Made by a program: the position numbers and the translations under genes. A stretch of 49,465 bases of DNA from JAPLDA01 sp043783155. Lineage in GTDB: Bacteria; Bacteroidota; Bacteroidia; AKYH767-A; 2013-40CM-41-45. Position 1 is the stretch's first letter. Each line of letters starts with the position of its first letter. The notes beneath the pieces were generated by a model, which saw only the letters and a program-made list of their open reading frames with translations, had not been told where the DNA came from and made no database searches. Below, piece after piece: positions 32,706 to 42,184 of this stretch. The DNA lies in NCBI GenBank assembly GCA_043783155.1, contig JAYVZS010000142.1, forward strand, positions 1-49,465, in the 5' to 3' direction.

Positions 32706-34595
32706 ATGGAACAATCGAGGTCTGTTAAGATAAATATGATTTTCAGGATTTTTTTTCTTATTCTTCCAATTATCTATTTTCCGATACTCATTGATCCGGT
32801 CTTGATTCCAAGACAAATTTTTCTAAATTTTTTTTTAGTTGTCCTGATTGTGATCATCATGATACACTCAAAGGAGTTTATGATCGACAGGCGTTTTTTT
32901 TCTCAGCGGCTGTTTGCGGTTTGCGTCGGCTGGCTGCTGGCTAATTTTTTTTCCGGCATTCTGTGTATCAACGCAGCAGAATGGATCAGCGGTTTTTCAA
33001 AATACTTTCTTTACATCCTGTTTTTTTTGCTGCTGTCTGTTTTCATCCTGTCAGATAAAATTGATACGCAGGAACTGACAAAATCGATTATTCTTTTTTC
33101 AGGAGTGACAGTCGTCATGGCCCTGGTTCAGATTTTCAGCCTCCTTTTCACATCTCCTGGAATAATCTGGCATAACATGAATTCAATATCGTCAACAATT
33201 GCAAACAAAAATCTTTTGTCATCCTGTTTGTTTCTAACGTTTCCTTTTCTCCTTTCAGCAGATACTATCAACCGATCATGGAAGCGGTTCGCAATAATTC
33301 TTTTTATTACTGAGCTTGTAGTCATTCTTATGATTCAGACAAAAACGGTGTGGATCGCCTGCATTGCTTTTTTTCTTGTTTTGTTTTTTCACAGAAAAAA
33401 AATTCAGCGGGTTGAAAAGAAGGGAGAACGTAAAAAAATGTCAATCCTTACTTTTCTTCTACTCCTATTTGTTTCACTCGTGGTGGCTATTTATGCAATG
33501 GATTATTTTGACAGCCAGCTGGCTCAACGGCTATTTGCTTATGCATATGACTTTCATACAGCAAACACCCGCTTTTTACTTTGGCAGAATACGCTCGACA
33601 TCATCAAGGAGCATTTTCTTTTCGGTGTAGGGACCAATAACTGGCAGATCTGGTTTCCGCATGAAGGGTTGTCGAGGTTTAATGATGCTGTGGCAAACGG
33701 TTTATCTACCTACCAGCGACCGCACAATGATTTTCTATGGGTATTCAGCGAGACAGGTATCATCGGATTCCTTTTTTATGTGATGATCTTTCTTGCAGGC
33801 ATTCGTTATTGTTTCCGAATGGTGAGGAATTCAAATGATGAAATAAGCCGGCGTAATTATATTTTATTTATTGCAACGATAATCGGTTACGCGATTATTT
33901 CATTTGTCGATTTTCCATTGGAGAGAATTGAACACAACCTGATTTTTTTTACAATACTTTCAATTATTGCAACGGACTACCTCAGGAGATTTAATTACAC
34001 CGGAAAGAAACGGCTGATAAAAAAAAATCTGACGATAACACTCGTAACGATTTCAGCTTTTACTCTTGTTGTTTCGTGTTGCCGGTTTACCGGAGAATAC
34101 TATTCTCACCGATTGATCAGTGCACATCTGAATTCTGACTGGAAAAAAATGATTGATGAAAAGAACAGAGCAGGAAATATTTTTTATAACATGGATTTCT
34201 TTTCAACACCGCTTGCATGGTACAGTGGTGTGGCGTACTATAACCGCGGAGATCTGCAACACGCCACTGTTGATTTTGAAACCGCTGACCGGGTTCACCC
34301 GAATAACATTCATGTGCTGAATAACCTGGCAACTTGTTATGAGAAAAATAATCGTCATTATGAAGCAATCGAGTTTTACAAAAGGGCACTGTCAATTTCT
34401 CCGGAGTTCAGAGAGAGTTTGGTAAACCTGAGCGGCGCCTATTACAACAGCGGAGAATTCGAAAATGCATACCAAACCATTAGCAAATGTTCACTTGATA
34501 CGACCGACGGCAAGTACATGAATTTCCTCAAAGCCATTCTTCAGAAGAAAGACATCACTCCTGAAAAATTTATATCTTTGAAAAGGCAATCATAA
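32706..34595 (+). CDS. O-antigen ligase/polymerase (Wzy-C) with C-terminal TPR
   Basis: Inner-membrane protein of 629 residues with about ten to twelve hydrophobic helices in the first 440 residues. The large periplasmic loop carries the Wzy_C hallmark RPHNDFLWVFSETGIIGFLF (from about nt 33718). The last 130 residues form tetratricopeptide repeats (VAYYNRGDLQHATVDFETAD, NNRHYEAIEFYKRALSIS, NSGEFENAYQTISKCSL), possibly periplasmic. Such enzymes polymerise or ligate glycan chains to lipid A core or protein. No other glycan genes adjoin except the GT39-like gene at 37416. It belongs to the peptidase operon; the T9SS gene follows after 11 bp but has its own promoter element. Confidence 0.88.
   Translation: MEQSRSVKINMIFRIFFLILPIIYFPILIDPVLIPRQIFLNFFLVVLIVIIMIHSKEFMIDRRFFSQRLFAVCVGWLLANFFSGILCINAAEWISGFSKYFLYILFFLLLSVFILSDKIDTQELTKSIILFSGVTVVMALVQIFSLLFTSPGIIWHNMNSISSTIANKNLLSSCLFLTFPFLLSADTINRSWKRFAIILFITELVVILMIQTKTVWIACIAFFLVLFFHRKKIQRVEKKGERKKMSILTFLLLLFVSLVVAIYAMDYFDSQLAQRLFAYAYDFHTANTRFLLWQNTLDIIKEHFLFGVGTNNWQIWFPHEGLSRFNDAVANGLSTYQRPHNDFLWVFSETGIIGFLFYVMIFLAGIRYCFRMVRNSNDEISRRNYILFIATIIGYAIISFVDFPLERIEHNLIFFTILSIIATDYLRRFNYTGKKRLIKKNLTITLVTISAFTLVVSCCRFTGEYYSHRLISAHLNSDWKKMIDEKNRAGNIFYNMDFFSTPLAWYSGVAYYNRGDLQHATVDFETADRVHPNNIHVLNNLATCYEKNNRHYEAIEFYKRALSISPEFRESLVNLSGAYYNSGEFENAYQTISKCSLDTTDGKYMNFLKAILQKKDITPEKFISLKRQS
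34573..34580 (+). promoter_or_regulatory. -7 box (TATCTTTG) inside the end of the ligase gene
   Basis: Perfect TAnnTTTG match within the final codons of the O-antigen ligase-like gene, 26 bp before the ATG of the T9SS cargo gene. Confidence 0.55.
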
Positions 34596-34606
34596 ATAGT
34601 AACGTG

Positions 34607-35557
34607 ATGAAAAATATTTTTTTTGCAATCACTTTGTCTCTCTTCGCTGCAGCAGTTTGTAAAAGCCAGAGCATTGTTTCGATTTCACCATCGTCTGTTG
34701 CAGCAGGTCAGACGCTGAATGTTACTATTGTTGGAACAGGAACGCATTTCACAGCCGCCAGCGGAACCACCGTTCAATTTGGATTTGAGCAATGCAGCGG
34801 AACGGTCGTCAATTCACTTTTCGTAAACAGCAATACGCAGATCACAGCAAATATTTCCGTCGCTGCTCCCAACCTCTACAACAACCTGCATGATGTTGAA
34901 GTGTATGATCCAACGGATGGTTACCTGGTGAAAGATCACATCTTTGCCGTAACAAATGCAAGCGCATTCCCTGTTACACTTACGCCAAATTCAGGTATAG
35001 CGGGACAGGTGTTGAATGTTACCATAACCGGAACAGGAACGCACTTCATGCAAGGCAGCAGCAGCGGTGTAAAAATTGAGTTTGATTTTGATCAACGGGT
35101 TTGTGTTGCATCCCATAATTATTTTTTCGCATCACCATCAAGCAATACCGTAATGGACTTTTTGTGTGTGATCCCTATGGGCACAGACACCGGCTATTAT
35201 GACTTTAGTATTCATGACGGAGTAGATAATTTTGGTACGTTTCAGAATATATTTCATGTTACCCGCCCCGTTTCTGTAAATGAATTGGAGAGCGAATACC
35301 ACCTCGAAGTTGCACCGAATCCTTTCAGCAATTTCACTTCATTGGATTACGCGCTTTCCAGTTCTGAAGCTGTGTTGATTGAACTATATGATCTTTTCGG
35401 ACGGAAAGTTTTTGTGAAGAGTACTGGTAAACAAACACCGGGTTCGCATTCAATAAGAATTGATGCAGAGGAACTGAATCTTAGCACTGGAATCTATTAT
35501 CTCCGGTTTTCAGTTGGTGACAGAAATGTTACTAAAAGGATTTTATTAAGCCGGTAA
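34607..35557 (+). CDS. T9SS-secreted protein with two IPT/TIG-like repeats
   Basis: Exported protein of 316 residues: signal peptide IFFAITLSLFAAAVCKSQ, then two homologous Ig-fold repeats of about 95 residues (SISPSSVAAGQTLNVTIVGT and TLTPNSGIAGQVLNVTITGT, each followed by GTHF), then a type A T9SS sorting domain (EVAPNPFSNFTSLDYAL ... GIYYLRFSVGDRNVTKRILL). It should be secreted across the outer membrane and processed at the surface. Binding partner unknown. ATG 34607 is preferred to the overlapping GTG at 34604. The presence of sorting domains here and at 19885 shows that the organism should encode a type IX system elsewhere. Confidence 0.88.
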   Translation: MKNIFFAITLSLFAAAVCKSQSIVSISPSSVAAGQTLNVTIVGTGTHFTAASGTTVQFGFEQCSGTVVNSLFVNSNTQITANISVAAPNLYNNLHDVEVYDPTDGYLVKDHIFAVTNASAFPVTLTPNSGIAGQVLNVTITGTGTHFMQGSSSGVKIEFDFDQRVCVASHNYFFASPSSNTVMDFLCVIPMGTDTGYYDFSIHDGVDNFGTFQNIFHVTRPVSVNELESEYHLEVAPNPFSNFTSLDYALSSSEAVLIELYDLFGRKVFVKSTGKQTPGSHSIRIDAEELNLSTGIYYLRFSVGDRNVTKRILLSR

Positions 35558-35619
35558 TGCTTCCAATATACTTTGGAAAAAATTAGGCAACTTAGAATTT
35601 CATTTTCACCTTTGCATTT

Positions 35620-37422
35620 GTGAATTCACAGATAGAATCCATTCTTTCCACCCTCCCCGACAAGCCCGGTGTTTATCAGTATTATGATAAAGAGGGAAAA
35701 ATAATTTATGTTGGCAAGGCGAAGTCGCTGAAGAAACGCGTCAGTTCTTATTTTCAGAAAGACCGTTATGAGAGCGGTAAGACTGCCATGTTGGTGCGCA
35801 AGATTGTTGACATCAAAACCATCGTGGTGGATACGGAGATGGATGCCTTGCTGCTGGAAAATAATCTCATCAAAAAATACCAGCCGCGTTACAATGTGAA
35901 TCTGAAAGATGATAAAACGTATCCGTGGATATGCATTAAGAAAGAACCTTTCCCGAGAGTTTATTCAACACGCAAACTGATACGTGATGGTTCTGAATAT
36001 TTCGGACCGTATGCGTCGGTGAGAATGATCAATACGCTGCTTGAATTTATCAACCAGCTTTACAAGCTTCGGAATTGTTCCCTGAACTTAACCGAAGAAA
36101 ACATTGCGAAGAAAAAATTTAAGGTCTGCCTCGAATATCACATTGGTAACTGCAAAGGTCCATGCGAAGGTTTGCAATCGTTTGATGAATACGAACAGGG
36201 GATTAAAGAGATCAGGCAGATTCTGAAAGGAAGTATCAGCAGTGTGATCAATCACCTGAAAGAAATGATGCAGCGGTTTTCTGTGGAGATGAAATTTGAA
36301 GAAGCGCATGTCGTGAAAGAAAAACTGGAGTTGTTGGAAAAATTCAGGAGCAAGTCGATTGTCGTGAACCCATCGATTCACAATGTGGATGTGTTCACGA
36401 TCATTACCGATGAAGATGCCGGATACGTTAACTTTTTAAAGGTGATGAACGGTTCCATTATCCAGGGACACACAATTGAGCTAAAGAAAAAATTAGATGA
36501 AACTCCGGAAGAACTTTTGGAAATTGCGATTGCAGATCTGCGAACACGATTCCAGAGTGACGCGAAAGAGATTCTTGTGCCATTTGAAATGCAGATGGAA
36601 GATGAATCACTCATATTTACTGTTCCTAAAATCGGCGATAAAAAACATTTGCTGATGCTTTCAGAAAAAAATGTTCTGAATTACATCCGGGAGAAAGAAC
36701 TTCAGTTCGAAAAACAAAACCCGGAAAATAAATTAGTGAAGCTGCTGGAACAGATGCAAAAAGATTTGCGTCTGACAGAACTTCCCCGACACATTGAATG
36801 TTTCGACAACTCGAATTTTCAGGGAGCTTATCCCGTCGCGGCAATGAGTGTTTTTAGAAATGCAAAACCCAGTAAAAAAGAGTATCGTCATTTCAATATT
36901 AAAACCGTTGAAGGCCCGGATGATTTTGCGTCGATGGAAGAAGTGATCTTCCGCCGGTACAAACGCATGCTGGATGAAGCTCAGCCATTGCCGCAACTCA
37001 TTGTAATTGATGGAGGGAAAGGACAACTCAGCTCAGCGATGACCAGCCTTGAAAAATTAAATCTCATCGGGAAAATTGCCGTGATCGGTATCGCGAAAAA
37101 ATTAGAAGAGATTTACTATCCGAATGATTCGGTTCCATTATACATCGACAAGAAAAGTCAGACGCTTCATATTATTCAGCAGCTCCGTGACGAAGTTCAT
37201 CGCTTCGGGATCACTCATCATCGAAACCGGAGAAGCAAAGGTGTTGTGAAGACTGAACTCTCGGACATTAGGGGAATAGGGGAGAAAACAGCGGAAGATT
37301 TGCTGAAACATTTTAAGTCGGTGAAGAAAATTAAGGAGGCGTCTATGGAAGAACTGGAAATACTTGTTGGAAAATCAAAAGCGAATATCGTGTTTGACTA
37401 TTTTCAAAAACAGAATCAATGA
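35620..37422 (+). CDS. uvrC: Excinuclease ABC subunit C
   Basis: Dual-incision nuclease of nucleotide excision repair, 600 residues. Residues about 13-90 are the GIY-YIG endonuclease (KPGVYQYYDKEGKIIYVGKA), a UVR motif that contacts UvrB is near 200-235 (MMQRFSVEMKFEEAHVVKEK), the RNase-H-like 5'-incision domain follows (HIECFDNSNFQG, VIDGGKGQLSSA), and the C-terminus has helix-hairpin-helix segments (LSDIRGIGEKTAEDLLKHF). The start is GTG. A CACCTTTG element lies 6 bp before it. The last 7 bases overlap the end of the convergent GT39-like gene. Confidence 0.97.
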   Translation: MNSQIESILSTLPDKPGVYQYYDKEGKIIYVGKAKSLKKRVSSYFQKDRYESGKTAMLVRKIVDIKTIVVDTEMDALLLENNLIKKYQPRYNVNLKDDKTYPWICIKKEPFPRVYSTRKLIRDGSEYFGPYASVRMINTLLEFINQLYKLRNCSLNLTEENIAKKKFKVCLEYHIGNCKGPCEGLQSFDEYEQGIKEIRQILKGSISSVINHLKEMMQRFSVEMKFEEAHVVKEKLELLEKFRSKSIVVNPSIHNVDVFTIITDEDAGYVNFLKVMNGSIIQGHTIELKKKLDETPEELLEIAIADLRTRFQSDAKEILVPFEMQMEDESLIFTVPKIGDKKHLLMLSEKNVLNYIREKELQFEKQNPENKLVKLLEQMQKDLRLTELPRHIECFDNSNFQGAYPVAAMSVFRNAKPSKKEYRHFNIKTVEGPDDFASMEEVIFRRYKRMLDEAQPLPQLIVIDGGKGQLSSAMTSLEKLNLIGKIAVIGIAKKLEEIYYPNDSVPLYIDKKSQTLHIIQQLRDEVHRFGITHHRNRRSKGVVKTELSDIRGIGEKTAEDLLKHFKSVKKIKEASMEELEILVGKSKANIVFDYFQKQNQ

Positions 37423-39422
37423 TAAATCGTTAATGAGAAATTATCGAGGTAAAATTTGTTCTTGTTTTTATTCCATAAGTACACAGTTAGTTTATCCTCC
37501 TCATTTTTTATTTCCGGCAGCACAAACTGGAACATCATTTCCTGCCAGCCCGTTGCATTTCCGAGGTACTGGTTCATGTTAAAATTTCTATAGAAATATG
37601 TTTCGTTACCGTGATCGAGCGAGGCCACCACATCAATGTCTTTTGACACCTCTTCTCTCAGGATCATGGAATGAATAAACACCTTCGTGTATTTTGTAAA
37701 TGGAAGTTCTTTTTTCAAAAAGCGGAATGTCGGAGTATATTTTTCACGGGGCTCAACTTTGAAAGAAAAGTTTCCCGCCGAATATTTTTCTGATGATCGT
37801 TTGGATGAATCAAGTCCGTTACACAGACGGTTATTTTCAAAATCAGCGAAGCACTGGTAAAAAACATTCGTAGTTTTTATACCGAGGAAATCTTCAACCG
37901 AACGATTTTCTTTTTTCTCTTTTTTATAAATGCTGATGGTGCCATTATCAGAAATTTTTTCAAGTTGATGAACAATCTCAGGATCAAAATGAATGATATC
38001 GGAAACCACAAAACAATTCTGCATCACCACAAAATCAAAATCCTTTTTCATGGCCGTGTCAATATTCTCTTTTGATGTCCAAAGTAACGTGTATCCGTTT
38101 CTGTTCATCAGGATCAACGGAGTATTTGTTGTGTAGGCATCAAGCACGAGTATCTTTGCCGTTTTCGGAATTCCTGATGAATCCAGAAAATGTTCCGCAC
38201 CCTCGAAATTTTGCCGCGTAATTTCTGCGCGATCCCATTCGTGAACAACATAGCGTTCGTTCAACGATTTTACAGCGCCGGTGCTAAAAAGAAAAAGAAG
38301 TCCACAACCCGCTATTAGAAAAACAGGTTTTGCATTCACTGATTCAACTTGAATTTTCGGTATACAAAAAACAAGAATAAGAGCAACGACTGGATAAAAA
38401 GAGTCAATAAAATAATAATCATGATCCGGAAATTGTTTGACCATCAGCAGAAAATAAATGACAGTCCCGCAAAGAGCGATCAGAATTTGAGTGAATACAA
38501 AAGTGTTTTCTGAAATTATTTTCTTCCACCCGGCGGGATAAAGAATCAATATAGCAAGCGCTATAAAGGTGGCGTAATGCGCCTTTGAAAAGTAATCGAA
38601 CTTCCATTGATCGATGACAGCAGAAAAAATTTCTTTCAGTTCATGAATATTTTTTGCCGGAAGTATTGTGATCAGGAACTGTGAACCGTATTTGCCGGCG
38701 AGATGGAGGTTGTATAAAAAGTAAAGGATGATACAGGTAATTCCTGAAATCATCAGGAGAAGTTCTTTTCGATTTATTCTTTTTCTTTTGAAATATTCTA
38801 GCGATTGCTGGCAACAAACTGCAAAGAGAAAAATGAAAAAAGGTGTGCGTGACAAGGCGGCCAGAGTAAGAAAGAGGATTGATAAAACAAGATCGTGGCG
38901 GGCTTCGGTTTTTTTATAGCGGAAGAAAAAATAATAGCCAATAATCACATTTGTGAATGATGGAATGGAAGGTAGAAATCCATCCAGGTAATAAGTGAAT
39001 ACAGGGCAAGTCATGATAAAGACGGAGGCAAACAAACCGTGAAAAAAAGTTCCTCCCGAAAGTTTTGTCAGCCGAAAAATAAAATACAATCCGATTAGGC
39101 CATATACAAGTATATAACATCTGAAGACGACCGGCTGGTAAATTCCGGTCAGCCTCATGAGGATGGCAACAAGGTATTCATGAATCGGAAAATCTACTTG
39201 TGTAATACCATTTACGGTAACAAGGTTATATGTCTGCGGATGAAAAAAATCAAAACCATTATTCAGAAAACCCAATGCCAATGCGTATCGATCGCTTTGT
39301 GTCCATGCATGTATGAACGAAGGGAATACACCGATCTTGTCTTTGAAAAAAAGATAACTTAGTAAGCCAATGAGAAAGAAGAAAGAGAACGTTTCAAAAA
39401 AAGATTTCTTCGATACAACCAT
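37416..39422 (-). CDS. GT39-like membrane glycosyltransferase with C-terminal domain
   Basis: Inner-membrane protein of 668 residues with about ten to eleven helices in residues 10-400, in the arrangement of dolichyl-phosphate-mannose/ArnT-type GT-C enzymes; acidic residues in the first periplasmic loop (SDRYALALGFL and VDFPIHEYLVAILMR) are candidates for catalysis. About 260 C-terminal residues form a soluble domain rich in beta strands (KFDYFS-free region from FEGAEHFLDSSGIPKTAKIL onward), which may bind glycans. It starts 4 bp after gpsA in the same direction. The sugar donor and acceptor are unknown. Its end overlaps uvrC. Confidence 0.82.
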   Translation of the reverse strand: MVVSKKSFFETFSFFFLIGLLSYLFFKDKIGVFPSFIHAWTQSDRYALALGFLNNGFDFFHPQTYNLVTVNGITQVDFPIHEYLVAILMRLTGIYQPVVFRCYILVYGLIGLYFIFRLTKLSGGTFFHGLFASVFIMTCPVFTYYLDGFLPSIPSFTNVIIGYYFFFRYKKTEARHDLVLSILFLTLAALSRTPFFIFLFAVCCQQSLEYFKRKRINRKELLLMISGITCIILYFLYNLHLAGKYGSQFLITILPAKNIHELKEIFSAVIDQWKFDYFSKAHYATFIALAILILYPAGWKKIISENTFVFTQILIALCGTVIYFLLMVKQFPDHDYYFIDSFYPVVALILVFCIPKIQVESVNAKPVFLIAGCGLLFLFSTGAVKSLNERYVVHEWDRAEITRQNFEGAEHFLDSSGIPKTAKILVLDAYTTNTPLILMNRNGYTLLWTSKENIDTAMKKDFDFVVMQNCFVVSDIIHFDPEIVHQLEKISDNGTISIYKKEKKENRSVEDFLGIKTTNVFYQCFADFENNRLCNGLDSSKRSSEKYSAGNFSFKVEPREKYTPTFRFLKKELPFTKYTKVFIHSMILREEVSKDIDVVASLDHGNETYFYRNFNMNQYLGNATGWQEMMFQFVLPEIKNEEDKLTVYLWNKNKNKFYLDNFSLTIYH

Positions 39423-39426
39423 AGCT

Positions 39427-40425
39427 TCAACTTAATTGATCAGCGAGAATTTTCATTTCTATCCGCGGAGAAATTTTTTCATACAAAATGTGATATACAG
39501 CATTTGTGATCGGCATGTTCACTTTATATTCCTTATTTATTTCGTGAATGCATTTGGTGGCATAATATCCTTCCGCGATCATATTCATTTCAAGCTGCGC
39601 GAACTTTACTGAATATCCTTTTCCTACCATCGTACCGAACATCCTGTTTCTGGAAAACTGTGAATAAGCTGTCACCAATAAATCTCCAAGGTAGGCAGAG
39701 TCGTTGATGTCGCGGTTGATCGGATGCACAGCGTCAACAAACCGTTTTATTTCCTGGATGGCATTTGAAACTAACACCGCCTGGAAGTTATCTCCAAAGC
39801 CGACACCATGACAAATCCCGCTTGCAATGGCAATCACATTTTTCAGAACGGCCGAATATTCAGTTCCGTAAATATCATCGCTTACGGTGGTTTTAATGTA
39901 ACGACAATTCATCAAAGCAGCCAGCAGTGAAGCATTCGAGGTATCCGTTGAAGACAACGTGAGATAGGACAATCGTTCCATCGCTACCTCTTCTGCATGA
40001 CAAGGACCGGTGATGACACCGATTTTATTAATCGGAACTTTATGCTGATGATGCATGAAATCGCCGATGATCATCAAATCATCCGGCACAATTCCTTTGA
40101 TGGCGGAGAAAATAATTTTACCAGATAGTTCTTCCGGTTTTATTTTTTCAAGAGTCGATTTCAAAAAAGCGGAAGGAACAGCAAGGATGATAATATCTGC
40201 TTCGTGGATGGAATTTTTAAGATCATTGTTGACCAACACCTTTTCGAGATTGATCGCAACGTCACTCAGATAATTCGGGTTATGATGATATTTTTTCACA
40301 AACTCAACGGTATCAGCATTTCTCAGCCACCAGAAAATCTGATCCACATTATTTGAAAGGATTTTTACAATCGCTGTTGCCCAGCTTCCTCCACCGATGA
40401 CGGCTATGGTTGGTTTGTTGTTCAT
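39427..40425 (-). CDS. gpsA: NAD(P)-dependent glycerol-3-phosphate dehydrogenase
   Basis: Cytoplasmic enzyme that reduces dihydroxyacetone phosphate to sn-glycerol 3-phosphate, the backbone of phospholipids. It has 332 residues. The N-terminal Rossmann loop IGGGSWATAIVKILSNN binds NAD(P)H; IFSAIKGIVPD, GVITGPCHAEEVAMERLSY, YSAVLKNVIAIASGICHGVG and SRNRMFG are the conserved substrate-side motifs. Start ATG 40425 gives the family's usual N-terminus; an upstream extension would translate the intergenic GTTGGCA repeat. Lies 73 bp after the M28-PDZ gene and 4 bp before the GT39-like gene. Confidence 0.95.
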   Translation of the reverse strand: MNNKPTIAVIGGGSWATAIVKILSNNVDQIFWWLRNADTVEFVKKYHHNPNYLSDVAINLEKVLVNNDLKNSIHEADIIILAVPSAFLKSTLEKIKPEELSGKIIFSAIKGIVPDDLMIIGDFMHHQHKVPINKIGVITGPCHAEEVAMERLSYLTLSSTDTSNASLLAALMNCRYIKTTVSDDIYGTEYSAVLKNVIAIASGICHGVGFGDNFQAVLVSNAIQEIKRFVDAVHPINRDINDSAYLGDLLVTAYSQFSRNRMFGTMVGKGYSVKFAQLEMNMIAEGYYATKCIHEINKEYKVNMPITNAVYHILYEKISPRIEMKILADQLS

Positions 40426-40450
40426 GGTTTCGCGCAATGCTAATGAAAAA

Positions 40451-40480
40451 GTTGGCAGTTGGCAATCGGCAGTTGGCAAA
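40451..40480 (-). repeat. GTTGGCA/TGCCAAC short-word repeat upstream of gpsA
   Basis: The plus strand reads GTTGGCA three times with an ATCGGCA variant between (GTTGGCA, GTTGGCAATCGGCA, GTTGGCAAA). It fills the gap between the M28-PDZ gene and gpsA. Confidence 0.65.
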
Positions 40481-40498
40481 TTGCTGATTGCAAATTTT

Positions 40499-42178
40499 TT
40501 AAAAAGTAATATTCTTCTCCACCACTTCTTTCCCTCTCTGCACTTTCACTTTCGTTGTTTCACCTTTCGAAAATTTGCCAAGTGCTTTCATGTAGGTCAT
40601 CATATCCGTGACTTTATGTTCTCCTAATTGAATGACAACATCACCCTTCAGCAATCCCGCTTTGGAAGCCGGCCGGCCGTCGCTTACACCATCAATGCGC
40701 ATCCCTTCTCCGTCAAATGCATAATCGGGAATAACACCGAGGGTAACTTTAAACTTCGGTGCATCTTCATTGTTTTCATCCTTTGTTTTGATGAAAGCAA
40801 GTTTACCGGAATCATTTAATCGATCAATTGTTTTCAGAATTATTTTAACGATGGAAATTTCTCCGTCGTAATTAATCAAAGCTTCGTCATCACTCGGCTT
40901 GTGGTAATCTGAATGTGTGCCACTGAAGAAATGAAGAACAGGAATACTATCAAGATAAAAAGAAGTGTGATCAGAAGGACCGATACCTGATTCAGATGTT
41001 TTGATTTTGATTCCATCCATCATTGTATCCAAAACTATTTTCCATGCTGAGGCAGTGCCGGTTCCGTTGATCAACAACGTTTTTTCATCGGGTTTCAATC
41101 TTCCAACCATGTCCATGTTGATCATGTAATTCACTTTCTTCAGATCAATAGTAGGGTGTTTTACAAAAAAGTTGGAACCGAGCAGTCCTTTTTCTTCACC
41201 GGAAAATGTAATGAAGAGGTAATTATTTTTTTTGTCGTTGGAGCTTTTCAATCTTCGCGCAAGTTCCATCAACGCCGCTGTTCCACTGGCATTGTCATCG
41301 GCTCCGTTGTGAATCTCCGGCTTTCCGCGATACAGTGAACTTTCTCCTCCATATCCAAGGTGATCGTAATGCGCACCGATCACCACCGTATTGTTTGCTT
41401 TGTTATCAATGTACCCAATCACGTTGTGACCTGTCTTTTCGATCTTCTGAATTTCAACGCCAACGGTACACATGAATACGACACTGTCTTTTAAAATCTT
41501 CGCGGCTTTTCCGGTTGCAAAGATGACCGGGATGGTGGAAGATGAGAACTTGTGAATGAAATCCGCTTTCGGATTTTCAGTTGTTGTATCGGAGTTGATG
41601 AAAATAACAGCCGCTGCTCCGCGCGATTTCGCGTAATCAATACGCTGACGTAAATCATAGTCGCCGTATTTGCCATGCGGATTGCTGCTGTCGGGCGAAG
41701 ATGATTCAATCAGGAAAATGCGTTTGGCAATATTTATTTTTCCCTCGTAATCATCATGCTTAAGTGCAGGAGCATAAATTCCGTATCCGACTTTTGTAAT
41801 GTAGTTGGTTACAATTCCGTTACCGGAATATTGCAACGGAAAAAAATCGGTGTCTAACTTATAGGACTTGACATTGATATAAAGCTGTGTGCTCTTTCCG
41901 ATGTTGGCTCCTTCTGTGAATGGAAATTCCTGGAGAAACTTTTTTTCTCCCCTGGGTTTTAAACCGATCTCTTTAAACTGGGAAATGATATAGTCATACG
42001 ACAACTGTTCTCCTTTCGTTCCTGTTTCTCTTCCTTCAAATGCATCGGAAGCAAGGGTGGATATGTGTTTCTTCAGACTGATTTTTAACTGATCGTCAGT
42101 GAAGGGCAACTGTTTCGTTGTGGAACAGGCAAGAAAGAAAAACACACCACAAAAAAAGAAAACGATTTTTTTTATCAT
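40499..42178 (-). CDS. M28 peptidase lipoprotein with PA and PDZ domains
   Basis: Lipoprotein of 559 residues (lipobox FLAC, Cys18). Order of domains: M28 N-terminal part, PA insertion (about 100-225), M28 catalytic core (about 225-430), and a C-terminal PDZ domain (about 460-559, FDGEGMRIDGVSDGRPASKA then GLLKGDVVIQLG). Zinc-site residues are visible in IGAHYDHLG and NGADDNASGTAA (His, Asp), FSGEEKGLLGS (Glu-Glu), NMDMVGR (Asp) and SDYHKPSDD (His). It is a predicted periplasmic or surface aminopeptidase; PDZ may hold substrates or partners. It follows lysS after 6 bp, so transcription is shared. Confidence 0.9.
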   Translation of the reverse strand: MIKKIVFFFCGVFFFLACSTTKQLPFTDDQLKISLKKHISTLASDAFEGRETGTKGEQLSYDYIISQFKEIGLKPRGEKKFLQEFPFTEGANIGKSTQLYINVKSYKLDTDFFPLQYSGNGIVTNYITKVGYGIYAPALKHDDYEGKINIAKRIFLIESSSPDSSNPHGKYGDYDLRQRIDYAKSRGAAAVIFINSDTTTENPKADFIHKFSSSTIPVIFATGKAAKILKDSVVFMCTVGVEIQKIEKTGHNVIGYIDNKANNTVVIGAHYDHLGYGGESSLYRGKPEIHNGADDNASGTAALMELARRLKSSNDKKNNYLFITFSGEEKGLLGSNFFVKHPTIDLKKVNYMINMDMVGRLKPDEKTLLINGTGTASAWKIVLDTMMDGIKIKTSESGIGPSDHTSFYLDSIPVLHFFSGTHSDYHKPSDDEALINYDGEISIVKIILKTIDRLNDSGKLAFIKTKDENNEDAPKFKVTLGVIPDYAFDGEGMRIDGVSDGRPASKAGLLKGDVVIQLGEHKVTDMMTYMKALGKFSKGETTKVKVQRGKEVVEKNITF

Positions 42179-42184
42179 CGGGAA

